From a virus: 25,857 bases of DNA. The number at the start of each line of letters is the position of its first letter. Within the stretch, counting starts at the first letter, position 1. A program made the position numbers and the translations under genes. Shown here piece after piece: positions 1-8,372 of the stretch. Below the pieces are notes generated by a model. The model saw only the letters and a list, made by a program, of their open reading frames with translations, did not search any database and had not been told where the DNA came from. Location of the stretch: positions 1 through 25,857 of the IMG/VR virus record IMGVR_UViG_3300009495_000068; one strand, written 5' to 3'.

Positions 1-209
1 CTGTAGACCCTGTAGACCCTGTAGACCCTGTAGACCCAAATAGTCTTGACTCAATCAACAAAGCAATTGCAGAGACAACAGATCCAGAAAAATTAAAATC
101 ATTATACCAGCGCAGATTAAGCCTGATGCGAATGGATCGCACACGCACTCGTTTTGCTGGATTGCTTGATGATGCAGACACTAAGAAATCACAGATGAGT
201 ATTGTTTAA
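1..209 (+). CDS. C-terminal end of an unidentified phage protein with VDP repeats (partial)
   Basis: The 5' end lies outside the window; the reading frame begins at base 3 and ends with TAA at 207-209, directly followed by the portal ATG. The visible 68 residues start with four Val-Asp-Pro units encoded by a 9-base tandem repeat (3-38), followed by a charged, probably helical tail rich in Arg, Lys and Asp with no motif I recognise. Its place just before the portal is where a terminase gene often lies in this phage type, but nothing visible identifies it as one. The missing 5' part would be needed to name it. Confidence 0.75.
   Translation, partial: VDPVDPVDPVDPNSLDSINKAIAETTDPEKLKSLYQRRLSLMRMDRTRTRFAGLLDDADTKKSQMSIV
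3..38 (+). repeat. 9-base tandem repeat, four copies
   Basis: The unit GTAGACCCT is repeated three times, with a fourth copy ending in CCA, and encodes Val-Asp-Pro each time. The array touches the window edge, so more copies may lie upstream. Confidence 0.9.
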
Positions 210-1871
210 ATGTATGAAGACAATGACGATAAAAGCAAAAGCAAAACCATATCACCTACTGTTTCGCCTGTTTCGTTACTAAAGCGATATGACCGACTCA
301 AAAGTGACCGAGTCAATTGGGATCAGATGTGGGAAGAGCTTGCTACTTATTTAATGCCAGGCAAGATTGACTTTATATCTAAGTCCAGCAAAGGCACAAA
401 AAGAGCTTCTGAGGTCTATGACAGCACAGCTATACACGCGCTACAGATATTATCAGCATCGCTGCACGGGTCGCTTACAAGTCCATCCACTAAATGGTTC
501 GGCCTACGCTTCCGTGAAGACGAACTGAACGAAGATAAAGACGCTAAAGATTGGTTAGAAAAGTGCAGTATGGGAATATTCCAAGAGTTCGGAAAATCCA
601 ACTTCTCAACTGAAGTCGCAGAGGCTTATCAAGACCTAGCTGGCTTTGGTACTGCCGCTTTTATGTTTGATGTAAAAACTAAAGAGTCGCAGTTTGATGG
701 CTTTAATTTTCGAGCGTGTCATTTAGCTGAAGTCGTTGTATCCGAAAGTGAAGAGGGCCGCATTGATACTGTGTTCCGCAAGTTAAAGCTTACGGCTCGA
801 CAGGCACATCAGAAGTTTGGCGATAAGTGTGGCGAAAAGAGCATGAAAGCTCTGGAGACTGACCCAGACAAAGAGTTTGAGTACATACAAGCTGTGTTTC
901 CCCGTGAGCTAAAAGGTGAGCCAGCATTAGTTGCTCCCCCTAATATGCGGCCTTTTGCTTGTTACTTCATTAGCGTTGCTGACAAAAAAATAGTTAAAGA
1001 GTCGGGCTATTACGAGCTTCCGTATATGGTCCCTCGTTGGGGCAAGACCACAGGTGATGTCTACGGATTTGGACCTGGTTGTGTGGCTCGTCCAGATATT
1101 AAAACGCTAAATGAGGCTCGTAAACTAGCAATGAAAGCGTGGGAGAAATCAATTGATCCCCCACTTAAAGCCATGCAAAACGGCATCCTTGGCAAGATTG
1201 ATATGCGGCCCAGTTCGGTGACATATGTCCGAGACATGAACGGATTGCAGCCTATTGTCAATCAAACTAACTGGAACGCTGATCAGTTAATGCTAAACGA
1301 TGTCCGTGGCTCAGTGCGTAGAATCTTCTTTTCTGACCAGCTTGAGTTAAACGATGGTCCACAAATGACAGCGACTGAAGTCCAGGTTCGCTATGAATTG
1401 ATGCAACGCCTATTAGGTCCAACCCTTGGTCGATTGCAATCAGAGTTCCTAAACCCAATTGTCGAGAGAGCATTTTATTCCATGTTGCGTGGCAATGCGC
1501 TGCCACAAATGCCCGAAGTATTACAACAAGCTGGAGGTGATTTAGATATTGAGTATGTCGGCCCATTAGCACGATCTCAGAAGATGGATGAGGTGACCTC
1601 TATCCAACGCGCAGTCGATGGGATTATGCAGCTGGCTAATGTTAATCCAGAAGTATTGGATCTTGTCGATGTCGATAAAGCAGGCCGTACCATTGCAGAT
1701 AGACTTGGTGCGCCTGCTGACATTCTTAAGGGTGATGAGCAAGTGGGTCAGCTTAGACAGTCACGACAGCAGCAGCAACAGGCACAGGCTGAAATGGAGC
1801 AGGGCCAGCAGCAGATTGCAGGCGCACAACAGGTAGCTGATTTGGAGCAGACTGTAAATGGACCAGTTTAG
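210..1871 (+). CDS. Portal (head-to-tail connecting) protein
   Basis: This 553-residue protein is the podovirus portal, the ring at one capsid vertex through which DNA is packaged and ejected. Family-typical features are the N-terminal RYDRLKSDRVNWDQMWEEL segment (about residues 27-45), the Trp-Gly-Lys-Thr/Gly-Asp-Val-Tyr-Gly stretch near residue 277 and the TATEVQVR motif near 388. Length fits the Head-tail_con family. The C-terminus is a Gln-rich tail (about 510-540). The ATG follows the upstream TAA directly, without a clear Shine-Dalgarno, so translation is probably coupled. It precedes the Bbp19-like, scaffold and capsid genes, the usual head-module order. Confidence 0.95.
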   Translation: MYEDNDDKSKSKTISPTVSPVSLLKRYDRLKSDRVNWDQMWEELATYLMPGKIDFISKSSKGTKRASEVYDSTAIHALQILSASLHGSLTSPSTKWFGLRFREDELNEDKDAKDWLEKCSMGIFQEFGKSNFSTEVAEAYQDLAGFGTAAFMFDVKTKESQFDGFNFRACHLAEVVVSESEEGRIDTVFRKLKLTARQAHQKFGDKCGEKSMKALETDPDKEFEYIQAVFPRELKGEPALVAPPNMRPFACYFISVADKKIVKESGYYELPYMVPRWGKTTGDVYGFGPGCVARPDIKTLNEARKLAMKAWEKSIDPPLKAMQNGILGKIDMRPSSVTYVRDMNGLQPIVNQTNWNADQLMLNDVRGSVRRIFFSDQLELNDGPQMTATEVQVRYELMQRLLGPTLGRLQSEFLNPIVERAFYSMLRGNALPQMPEVLQQAGGDLDIEYVGPLARSQKMDEVTSIQRAVDGIMQLANVNPEVLDLVDVDKAGRTIADRLGAPADILKGDEQVGQLRQSRQQQQQAQAEMEQGQQQIAGAQQVADLEQTVNGPV

Positions 1872-2049
1872 TAAAGACATACGAGAATTATTCAACAGCA
1901 AAACAGGCGAGAGAATACTTGCCAATATGAAGGTGGCCTATGGTGATCGAATTTCGTTTACCAAAGACCCATGTGAAACGGCTTTTCGTGAAGGTCAGCG
2001 TAGCATTTACTTAGAGATCACGAACATTGTGGAGAAAATAAATGAGTGA
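1858..2049 (+). CDS. Small Bbp19-like phage protein
   Basis: A 63-residue protein overlapping the portal end by 14 bases and the scaffold start by 8 bases. A GGAG at 1844-1847 lies 10 bases before its ATG. The C-terminal half contains an AFREGQRS motif typical of the small protein encoded between portal and scaffold in BPP-1-like podoviruses (Bbp19). Its function is not known; position suggests a role in head assembly or the connector. Family assignment is from memory of the motif and position, not from a search. Confidence 0.75.
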   Translation: MDQFSKDIRELFNSKTGERILANMKVAYGDRISFTKDPCETAFREGQRSIYLEITNIVEKINE

Positions 2050-2857
2050 AGAAACAGAAGCAGCAACAGAGTCCTGGCACTCAGGTTTGTCTGATGAATA
2101 CAGGGGTAATGAATCACTATCACAGATACCTGACCTAAACACTTTAGCTAAGTCTTACCTTGATGCCCAGCAGTACGCTGGCGGTTCAATTCGCATACCA
2201 GGTGAAGACGCAAGCACAGACGATTGGACAGCGTTTAACGCCAAGCTTACCGATAAGGTTCCTACCCTATTAAACCTCTCCAGCGATGAGGACGAAGCTC
2301 GTAATGCGATGTATGCGCGACTAGGCCGTCCAGACACAAAAGAAGGTTACAAGGTTGATGGTGCTGATCCAGATTTCTTGGAATGGGCGCATGAAAACGG
2401 ATTATCAACTGCACAAGTAAAAGCCTGGCATGAGAATACTCAAAGCCAATCGGCTCAGGCTGACGAGCAGAACGATCAACAAATGCAAGATGCAAATGAC
2501 TTACTCAAAAAAGAGTGGGGTCACGCTTACGATGCCAAGTTAGCTGCGGCAAAGAATGCTGTGATGGCCTATGCCGATGCTGAGACACAGCAGTTCTTGT
2601 TAGACAGTGGTCTAGCTAACAACCCTGGCATGATCCGACTGATGGCTGGTATAGGGTCCACCTTGACCGAAGAGCAGTCAGCAGGGCTTAACTCAAGTTC
2701 TCAATTTTCGTTATCACCAACTGAGGCTATGGACAGGATTGGCGAGGTTAGGCGTAACGCTGAACACCCGTACAATGTTGCCAGCCATCCACAGCACAGG
2801 GCTGAAATTGAAAAAATGGAACGCTTGTACACACAGGCATATCCAGAGTTAGATTAA
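2042..2857 (+). CDS. Capsid scaffolding (assembly) protein
   Basis: This 271-residue acidic protein, rich in Glu, Asp and Gln, sits directly before the major capsid gene, the standard place for the scaffold around which coat subunits assemble. Recognisable features are the N-terminal SLSQIPDLNTLAKSYLDAQ stretch (about residues 25-43), a PDTKEGYK segment near 97 typical of such proteins, a long Gln/Asp-rich helical middle and a short C-terminal helical segment. GGAG at 2031-2034 lies 7 bases before the ATG. No protease motif is visible. Confidence 0.85.
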   Translation: MSEETEAATESWHSGLSDEYRGNESLSQIPDLNTLAKSYLDAQQYAGGSIRIPGEDASTDDWTAFNAKLTDKVPTLLNLSSDEDEARNAMYARLGRPDTKEGYKVDGADPDFLEWAHENGLSTAQVKAWHENTQSQSAQADEQNDQQMQDANDLLKKEWGHAYDAKLAAAKNAVMAYADAETQQFLLDSGLANNPGMIRLMAGIGSTLTEEQSAGLNSSSQFSLSPTEAMDRIGEVRRNAEHPYNVASHPQHRAEIEKMERLYTQAYPELD

Positions 2858-3036
2858 TTCTAATAACCGCACCAAAAAACACGATCATTTAACTCAACAG
2901 GGTAGCTAAACCTTAGTCCTGATGGGTTAGATGAGCCGTTTCTCATCTCGTTAACGCAAGCGTTATTGCCAGTTAAGAGTCCGCAAGGGTAGCTCAAAAC
3001 GCCAATTTCAATTTGCCAATTTCGGAGATGAATATA
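2858..3036 (+). promoter_or_regulatory. Structured leader before the capsid gene
   Basis: A 179-base gap, the largest in the structural module. It holds a hairpin with a 7-bp stem AGATGAG/CTCATCT (2929-2948), an inverted repeat TAACGC-AA-GCGTTA (2952-2965) and a 9-base direct repeat GCCAATTTC (3001-3009 and 3015-3023). The Shine-Dalgarno GGAG (3024-3027) follows directly. A leader that raises capsid expression by promoter activity or mRNA stability is an inference; I could not fix a convincing -35/-10 pair. Confidence 0.45.
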
Positions 3037-3891
3037 ATGGCTAATACAATCGCAAAAGCGTTTGTCCAACAGTTCCAGGACAACCTTATACATTTAGCGC
3101 AACAGAAAGGTTCACGCCTACGCGCATCAGTAAACGAGCAGTCAGTCACAGGCGAGAAGTTTAACTTTGAACGTCTAGGCACAGTCGCTGCTGTTGTTAA
3201 ATCTAGTCGGCATACCACTACACCTGTGTTGGAAGTTCCACACTCGCGTAGGGTCGCAACGATGACTGATTACCACTGGGCCGATTTGATCGATGACGAA
3301 GATAAAGTTCGTATGTTGATTAGCCCTGAGTCCCACTATGCCAAGTCTGGCGCAAACTCAATGGCTCGCGCATTCGATGATTTAATCATTGCTGCTGCCA
3401 CTGGTAACGCTGTCGATGGTGACGGCTCTAACGTAGCTTTGCCTGCTGGTCAAAAGATCGCTCATGGTTCTGCTGGTCTGACTCTTGCTAAGTTGATCTC
3501 TGCTAAAGAGATTCTTGATGGCAACGATGTTGATCCAGACGAAGAGCGTTTCTTTGTACTAGGCTCACAACAGGTTTCTAACTTGTTGAACACGACTGAG
3601 GTGAAATCTGCGGATTACAACTCTATCAAAGCCTTAGTACAAGGTGATATTGACACGTTTATGGGATTCAAGTTCCTACGTTCTGAGCGTTTAAACCTAG
3701 CTTCTACCCAGCGTAAATGTTTCGCATTTACAAAAGGTGCGATGGGACTCGGCATTGGGAAGGATGTTTCTACCAAAATCGATCTGCGCCCTGATAAGTC
3801 TTACGCTCATCAGGTGTACTTGTCATTCGTAGCTGGCGCAACTCGCGTTCAAGACGAATGTGTTGTTGAGGTACTTTGTACTGAATCCTAA
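3037..3891 (+). CDS. Major capsid protein
   Basis: A 284-residue coat protein. The segment TPVLEVPHSRRVATMTDYHW (about residues 62-81) and the following Asp-Asp-Glu-Asp-Lys, Ala-Arg-Ala-Phe-Asp-Asp and Ala-Ala-Ala-Thr-Gly-Asn-Ala stretches are characteristic of the podovirus coat family (Phage_capsid_2 type). I chose the ATG at 3037 (MANTIAKAF) because GGAG at 3024-3027 lies 9 bases before it; the frame is open further upstream to a TTG at 3013, which has no such site. It follows the scaffold gene and is followed by a strong terminator, so it is probably expressed at high level. Confidence 0.93.
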   Translation: MANTIAKAFVQQFQDNLIHLAQQKGSRLRASVNEQSVTGEKFNFERLGTVAAVVKSSRHTTTPVLEVPHSRRVATMTDYHWADLIDDEDKVRMLISPESHYAKSGANSMARAFDDLIIAAATGNAVDGDGSNVALPAGQKIAHGSAGLTLAKLISAKEILDGNDVDPDEERFFVLGSQQVSNLLNTTEVKSADYNSIKALVQGDIDTFMGFKFLRSERLNLASTQRKCFAFTKGAMGLGIGKDVSTKIDLRPDKSYAHQVYLSFVAGATRVQDECVVEVLCTES

Positions 3892-3909
3892 GTTCAGTAT
3901 GTAGCAACC

Positions 3910-3938
3910 AAGGGGGCTGAAATACGCCCCTTTTTTTT
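3910..3938 (+). terminator. Rho-independent terminator after the capsid gene
   Basis: The stem AAGGGG/CCCCTT, plus a further C-G pair past a bulged G, is followed by eight T residues (3931-3938). It lies between the capsid stop and the tail tubular A gene and would lower tail gene expression relative to capsid. Confidence 0.9.
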
Positions 3939-3953
3939 AATCAAGGAGTTGTC

Positions 3954-4514
3954 ATGGCTAGTGAAGTTTCAATCTGTAATCGGGCTTTGGCTATGCTGGG
4001 CGGCAGCACTATCACCTCTCTTACCGATGGATCTACCGAAGCTAACGTGTGCAACGCAGTCTACGCTGATGCTAGAGATGCGGTTCTAAGGGCGTACCCT
4101 TGGTCCTGTGCTATTCAACGTGTAAGCCTCGCTCAACTTTCGACTCCTCCAGTGTGGGGATTTGATAAGGCATACAGCCTACCTAATGACCCGTTTTGTT
4201 TATCCGTACTTGATTTAAAAGAAGACTCTAAATATCGGGTTGAAGGTCGAACCCTGGTCTGCAATAGCGATACCGCAACCATTAAATATATTTCACAAAT
4301 TACTGACCCTGGTCAGTTCGACCCAGCACTCGTCTTTGCGATTGCCTGTCGGATTGCAGCAGAGGTCGCATACGCACTGAGCCAAAATAGATCACTAGCC
4401 AATGATATGTGGAACCTGGCTAGTCAATCAATTGAAGAAGCGTCTGGTTTTGACGGAGCAGAAGTTGGATCTGAAGACATTGCTGCAACAATATTTGAGG
4501 ATGTTCGCCAATGA
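3954..4514 (+). CDS. Tail tubular protein A (T7 gp11-like)
   Basis: This 186-residue protein forms the upper ring of the short tail tube below the portal. The start SEVSICNRALAMLGG and the VLRAYPWSCA motif near residue 45 are signatures of the tail tubular A family, and the length matches T7 gp11. AAGGAG at 3943-3948 precedes the ATG. The stop overlaps the next ATG by 4 bases, coupling it to tail tubular protein B. Confidence 0.93.
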   Translation: MASEVSICNRALAMLGGSTITSLTDGSTEANVCNAVYADARDAVLRAYPWSCAIQRVSLAQLSTPPVWGFDKAYSLPNDPFCLSVLDLKEDSKYRVEGRTLVCNSDTATIKYISQITDPGQFDPALVFAIACRIAAEVAYALSQNRSLANDMWNLASQSIEEASGFDGAEVGSEDIAATIFEDVRQ

Positions 4515-6460
4515 GATTAACCCCAATTACGAATAGCTTTTCGTCAGGGGAGTTATCGCCCCGATTAATGGGGCGCACAGATTCACCTAAATACGCCAGT
4601 GGCTGTGAGGTCATGGAGAATTTTATTGCCTTACCTCATGGTGGGGCAAAGCGCAGAGGTGGCACTGAATTTATTAATGAGGTTAAAAACTCAGCGCATA
4701 CAACTAGGCTAATACCTTTTGAGTTTAGTGTGGACCAGACTTATGTTTTAGAGTTCGGTAATAATTACATTCGATTCTATACCGATGGTGGTCAAATCCA
4801 AGCCAGTGGATCAGCCTACGAGATCGCAACAAATTACACTCATGCTCAAGTAAACGAGCTACAGTTCGCTCAAAATGCAGATGTGATGTGGATCGTTCAC
4901 CCTTCACATAAACCTAGAAAACTAACGAGGTTAGCTCATGCAAGCTGGACAATTGTTGATGAAGCATTTAAAAAAGGCCCGTTCCTACCTGTCAATCAAG
5001 ATGAAACACTTACAATCTCTTTTGCCTCCACAACTGCTACGACTCAGAATATCACTGCCAGTAGCTCTTTGTTTAATTCTAGTCACATTGGCGGTGATTT
5101 TTTAATCGATACAATCCCCACTGTTGCTACGGGTGAAGTCGTATGGGTTCGCGTTAATAGTGTTGCGTCAGCTACTGTCGCTAACGTGACCATTAAAGAT
5201 TTAGGCTATATGCCGCAGGACACAAATCCGACAAACCTATGGCAAGAGCCAGCGTTTACAACGATAAAGGGCTACCCTAGCGGTGTGGTGTTTTATGAGC
5301 AACGCTTATGGTATGCAGGGACAGTGTCTAAGCCTCAGACATTCTGGGCTAGTAAAACTGGTGAGTATGAAAACTTTAACCCTGGGGCTACTGCAAATGA
5401 TGGGCTAAGTTATGCCATCGCATCTGACCGAGTCAACAATATTAAATGGTTAGCCGCACAACGAGTGCTAATTATTGGCACATCTGGCGGTGAGTTTCGG
5501 GTAACGGGTGGCAATGAATCTGCGGTAACTCCAACTAATATCGATGTTCGCAGACAGACTTCATACGGATCTAAGCTAGGCCACCCAGCTTACGTTGGCA
5601 GTGATGTGTTCTTTATCCAACGCTCTGGCACACAAGTAAGAAACGTAGCTTACAAATGGGAATCTGACTCATTCCAATCAGATGACATTACCTTTCTAGC
5701 CGAACATATAACGGAAGGTGGATTAACAGGTCTAAGCTACAGCCATGTGCCTGATTCAATATTACTAGGTATAAGGGCTGATGGCGTTTTAATCATGCTC
5801 ACTTATGATCCTAGTCAAGAGGTGGTTGGCTGGCATCGTCACACTACAGATGGTGAATACAAAAGCCTAGCCGTCATATCCGAAGATGGCCCAGATCAAT
5901 ATTGGTTTGTTGTTAAAAGAACGATTGGTGGTGTTGTAAAGCAGTTTGTTGAGCTATACAACCCCGATCACTTCATGGACAGCATGATCACCTACTCAGG
6001 CTCTGCTACAGCGTCTGTAAGCGGTCTTGCACACCTAGAGGGTAAAACTGTACAGGTTGTCGCTGATGGTGCTGTACACCCTGATATGGTCGTTTCTAGC
6101 GGTGCGCTTACATTAAATTATACGGCCTCAGATATTAAGGTTGGCTTAAAGTATGTATCAAAGCTCACGCCCACTCGACCTGGGCTAAATGCTGGATCAG
6201 GCACAACGCTTGGCAAGATGAAACGATGGAATGAAATATTCCTACGCCTAGATAAGTCATCAATACCAACAATCAATGGGCAGCGTCCACCTGTGCGATC
6301 ACCTGGCACAAACTACGGCAATGAGCAGCCAACCGCCACTCAAGATATAAAAGTTAACAACTTGGGCTATGACTTAGATGCGCGAATCATAATTGAGCAA
6401 GACCTTCCTTTGGCCTGCCACATAATATCGCTATTCGGAACGCTAGGAGTTGGAGATTAA
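4511..6460 (+). CDS. Tail tubular protein B (T7 gp12-like nozzle)
   Basis: A 649-residue, beta-rich protein. Its N-terminus carries the conserved SFSSGELSP and later NFIALPHGGAKRRGGTEF segments (residues 9-53) diagnostic of tail tubular B or nozzle proteins. Two regions around LIPFEFS and VLEFGNNYIRFYTDGG (about 66-90) are also typical. It makes the distal tail tube through which DNA passes. Shorter than T7 gp12 (794 aa) but within the spread of related podoviruses. ATGA overlap with the preceding gene. Confidence 0.92.
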   Translation: MRLTPITNSFSSGELSPRLMGRTDSPKYASGCEVMENFIALPHGGAKRRGGTEFINEVKNSAHTTRLIPFEFSVDQTYVLEFGNNYIRFYTDGGQIQASGSAYEIATNYTHAQVNELQFAQNADVMWIVHPSHKPRKLTRLAHASWTIVDEAFKKGPFLPVNQDETLTISFASTTATTQNITASSSLFNSSHIGGDFLIDTIPTVATGEVVWVRVNSVASATVANVTIKDLGYMPQDTNPTNLWQEPAFTTIKGYPSGVVFYEQRLWYAGTVSKPQTFWASKTGEYENFNPGATANDGLSYAIASDRVNNIKWLAAQRVLIIGTSGGEFRVTGGNESAVTPTNIDVRRQTSYGSKLGHPAYVGSDVFFIQRSGTQVRNVAYKWESDSFQSDDITFLAEHITEGGLTGLSYSHVPDSILLGIRADGVLIMLTYDPSQEVVGWHRHTTDGEYKSLAVISEDGPDQYWFVVKRTIGGVVKQFVELYNPDHFMDSMITYSGSATASVSGLAHLEGKTVQVVADGAVHPDMVVSSGALTLNYTASDIKVGLKYVSKLTPTRPGLNAGSGTTLGKMKRWNEIFLRLDKSSIPTINGQRPPVRSPGTNYGNEQPTATQDIKVNNLGYDLDARIIIEQDLPLACHIISLFGTLGVGD

Positions 6461-6462
6461 TT

Positions 6463-6888
6463 ATGAGTTTTTTGACGTTTTTATCAATCGCTGGAGCGAT
6501 TAAGCAATACTCTGACGCAGATAATGCATCATCACAAATGCGTGAGGCTGGAGAAAAGAATGCACAACTTGCTGAACTGGAAACTCAAGAGCGGTTAAGG
6601 CGATCAAGGTATCAATATAACCAAGAACAAGGTCAGAGAGTCGTATCTTACGCTAAAGCAGGCGTTGATATAGGAAGTGGATCTAGCATGGCTGTAATGG
6701 CAGAAGCTGCCACTGTAGCTGAACGTGAGATGGCTTTCACCGCAGAGCAAGGTAAACGTACCGCAGCAGCTAGAAGGGCAGGGGCAAGCGCACAAGCCGA
6801 CTCAATGAGCAGCCAGGGTGAAAGTTTGTTGATTAGTAACATAGGAAAAATAGGCAACGAAAATAATTGGTGGGGTAAGATAACGTGA
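6463..6888 (+). CDS. Small internal virion protein (gp14-like)
   Basis: This 141-residue protein begins with a short hydrophobic stretch (about 1-14) followed by an Ala/Glu/Gln/Arg-rich helical region with likely coiled coil (about 20-115). Its centre, around VVSYAKAGVDIGSGS, is typical of the small core or ejection proteins encoded just after tail tubular B. In T7 this place is taken by gp14, which inserts in the outer membrane at ejection; the same role here is an inference from position. GGAG at 6452-6455 lies 7 bases before the ATG; the end overlaps the next GTG. Confidence 0.75.
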   Translation: MSFLTFLSIAGAIKQYSDADNASSQMREAGEKNAQLAELETQERLRRSRYQYNQEQGQRVVSYAKAGVDIGSGSSMAVMAEAATVAEREMAFTAEQGKRTAAARRAGASAQADSMSSQGESLLISNIGKIGNENNWWGKIT

Positions 6889-8372
6889 GAATACCTAATA
6901 TCAACCAGACAGGTGTGCCTGGTGCTGAACAAATTAGTTTAGGTGCTATCTCATCCGCTGCTCAAGCCGAGATGAGGACCACGCAGGCACTGGTTCAAGT
7001 GGTCGATGATTACCAGGTAATGAGCAATAAGGCAGAGGCAGTTGCTCAGTATGGGCAAAACTATCAATCTAGCCTAATAGCATTAGATTCAGCATATGAT
7101 GAAATGGTTAATCAGCCTCATTTTGATCAAGACAATAACCCCACTTACCGAGATATTTCTAAGCGTTGGAATGCGATTTCGATGAAACACGTTTCTGAAA
7201 CGCTAAATAACTTTACCAATAAAACAGCATCTACTAAGTATCAAGAAGATATTTCTGCATACTTACGAGGCAAGGCTTCTGACATTAGAGGCGTTGCTCG
7301 AACAAGGCAAGTTGATTATGCCAATGGTGTCCTGGCTTCTCAAATATCATCGTATAGCAAACTGCACAATGGTAATGAAATGATCCAAGCTGCAATTGAG
7401 CAGCAAGTAAAGATTGGATTTATGACCCCAGAGGCTGGCGTAAATGAACTACAAAGTCATCTTGAAACCCATGCGTCTACTCAATTAACAATGTCTATAG
7501 AAAGCTCTACTAGCGATACAGACCTTGACGCTATACGACTTTCATTGATTAACAATACTAACCCATACCTATCATTGTCCACTGTACAGTCTGCGTTCAC
7601 ATCTATTCAACAACGCGAGAATCAAATCGATAAAGACTTTGATGACGAGCAAACAAACACTTATGTTGATGCCCTGACCAAGATTGTAATGGGGGATATA
7701 ACTAATGAGGGCGAAATTGATTTACTACTACTCAATGACAAAATTACCCCTGCGTATCATGCGGCTTTAAGCCAACGACTTGTTGAGGAGATCAAGGGTC
7801 CAGAGGTAGACGATTGGTCTGAGTATTCACTAATTAAATTAAATGTGTGGGACTACACAGCCGCTGATATTTTAAACAACGAAATGTTAACCCGTGATTC
7901 TCGCATTAAACTTTTGGCTGATTTAGCCAAATGGAATGATGACCAGGATACAGATTTGGATTGGGTTGCAACTCAAGCAGGCAGAGAGGCGACCAGGCGA
8001 ATAAAAGCTGCTTTTCCAGTTGCGTCAAAACAATTTAATCCTTTTGGTGCTGCCAGCGCAGAAGCGGATGCGGCATTAACTAAATTGTACGATGCTGTAA
8101 TAGCCCTTCCTGTTGGTAAGCGCACAACGTCAGTCATTGATTTAGCTAATCAAATAATTGCGGATAAAATCAATAATAAGCCGAGTTCTAGTTCGTCTGC
8201 TCCTACAACAATTCAAGAGATTGTTGATAAGTATCCACCTGGGACTGACAGAGACAAAGCTCTTAAAGAGTTTGAAGCAAAATATTTAATAAAACCAGAT
8301 GCTAAAGATTATAGAAGATTAGTACAAAACGACATTATGTCATTAGCAAAAGAGCTAGGAGTCATCGTATGA
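6885..8372 (+). CDS. Internal virion protein (gp15-like position)
   Basis: A 495-residue, mainly helical, soluble-looking protein that starts with GTG inside a GTGA overlap with the preceding gene. The N-terminal MRIPNINQTGVPG segment followed by an Ala-rich helix is common among podoviral core proteins in this position. No enzymatic motif or membrane segment is evident; a low-complexity Ser patch lies near residue 428. By order it corresponds to T7 gp15, part of the ejected channel that delivers DNA into the cytoplasm. The role is inferred from context. Confidence 0.7.
   Translation: MRIPNINQTGVPGAEQISLGAISSAAQAEMRTTQALVQVVDDYQVMSNKAEAVAQYGQNYQSSLIALDSAYDEMVNQPHFDQDNNPTYRDISKRWNAISMKHVSETLNNFTNKTASTKYQEDISAYLRGKASDIRGVARTRQVDYANGVLASQISSYSKLHNGNEMIQAAIEQQVKIGFMTPEAGVNELQSHLETHASTQLTMSIESSTSDTDLDAIRLSLINNTNPYLSLSTVQSAFTSIQQRENQIDKDFDDEQTNTYVDALTKIVMGDITNEGEIDLLLLNDKITPAYHAALSQRLVEEIKGPEVDDWSEYSLIKLNVWDYTAADILNNEMLTRDSRIKLLADLAKWNDDQDTDLDWVATQAGREATRRIKAAFPVASKQFNPFGAASAEADAALTKLYDAVIALPVGKRTTSVIDLANQIIADKINNKPSSSSSAPTTIQEIVDKYPPGTDRDKALKEFEAKYLIKPDAKDYRRLVQNDIMSLAKELGVIV

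Noticed and set aside
3013-3036. Longer capsid protein start at TTG 3013
   Set aside because: The GGAG site at 3024-3027 lies inside this extension and is correctly spaced for ATG 3037.
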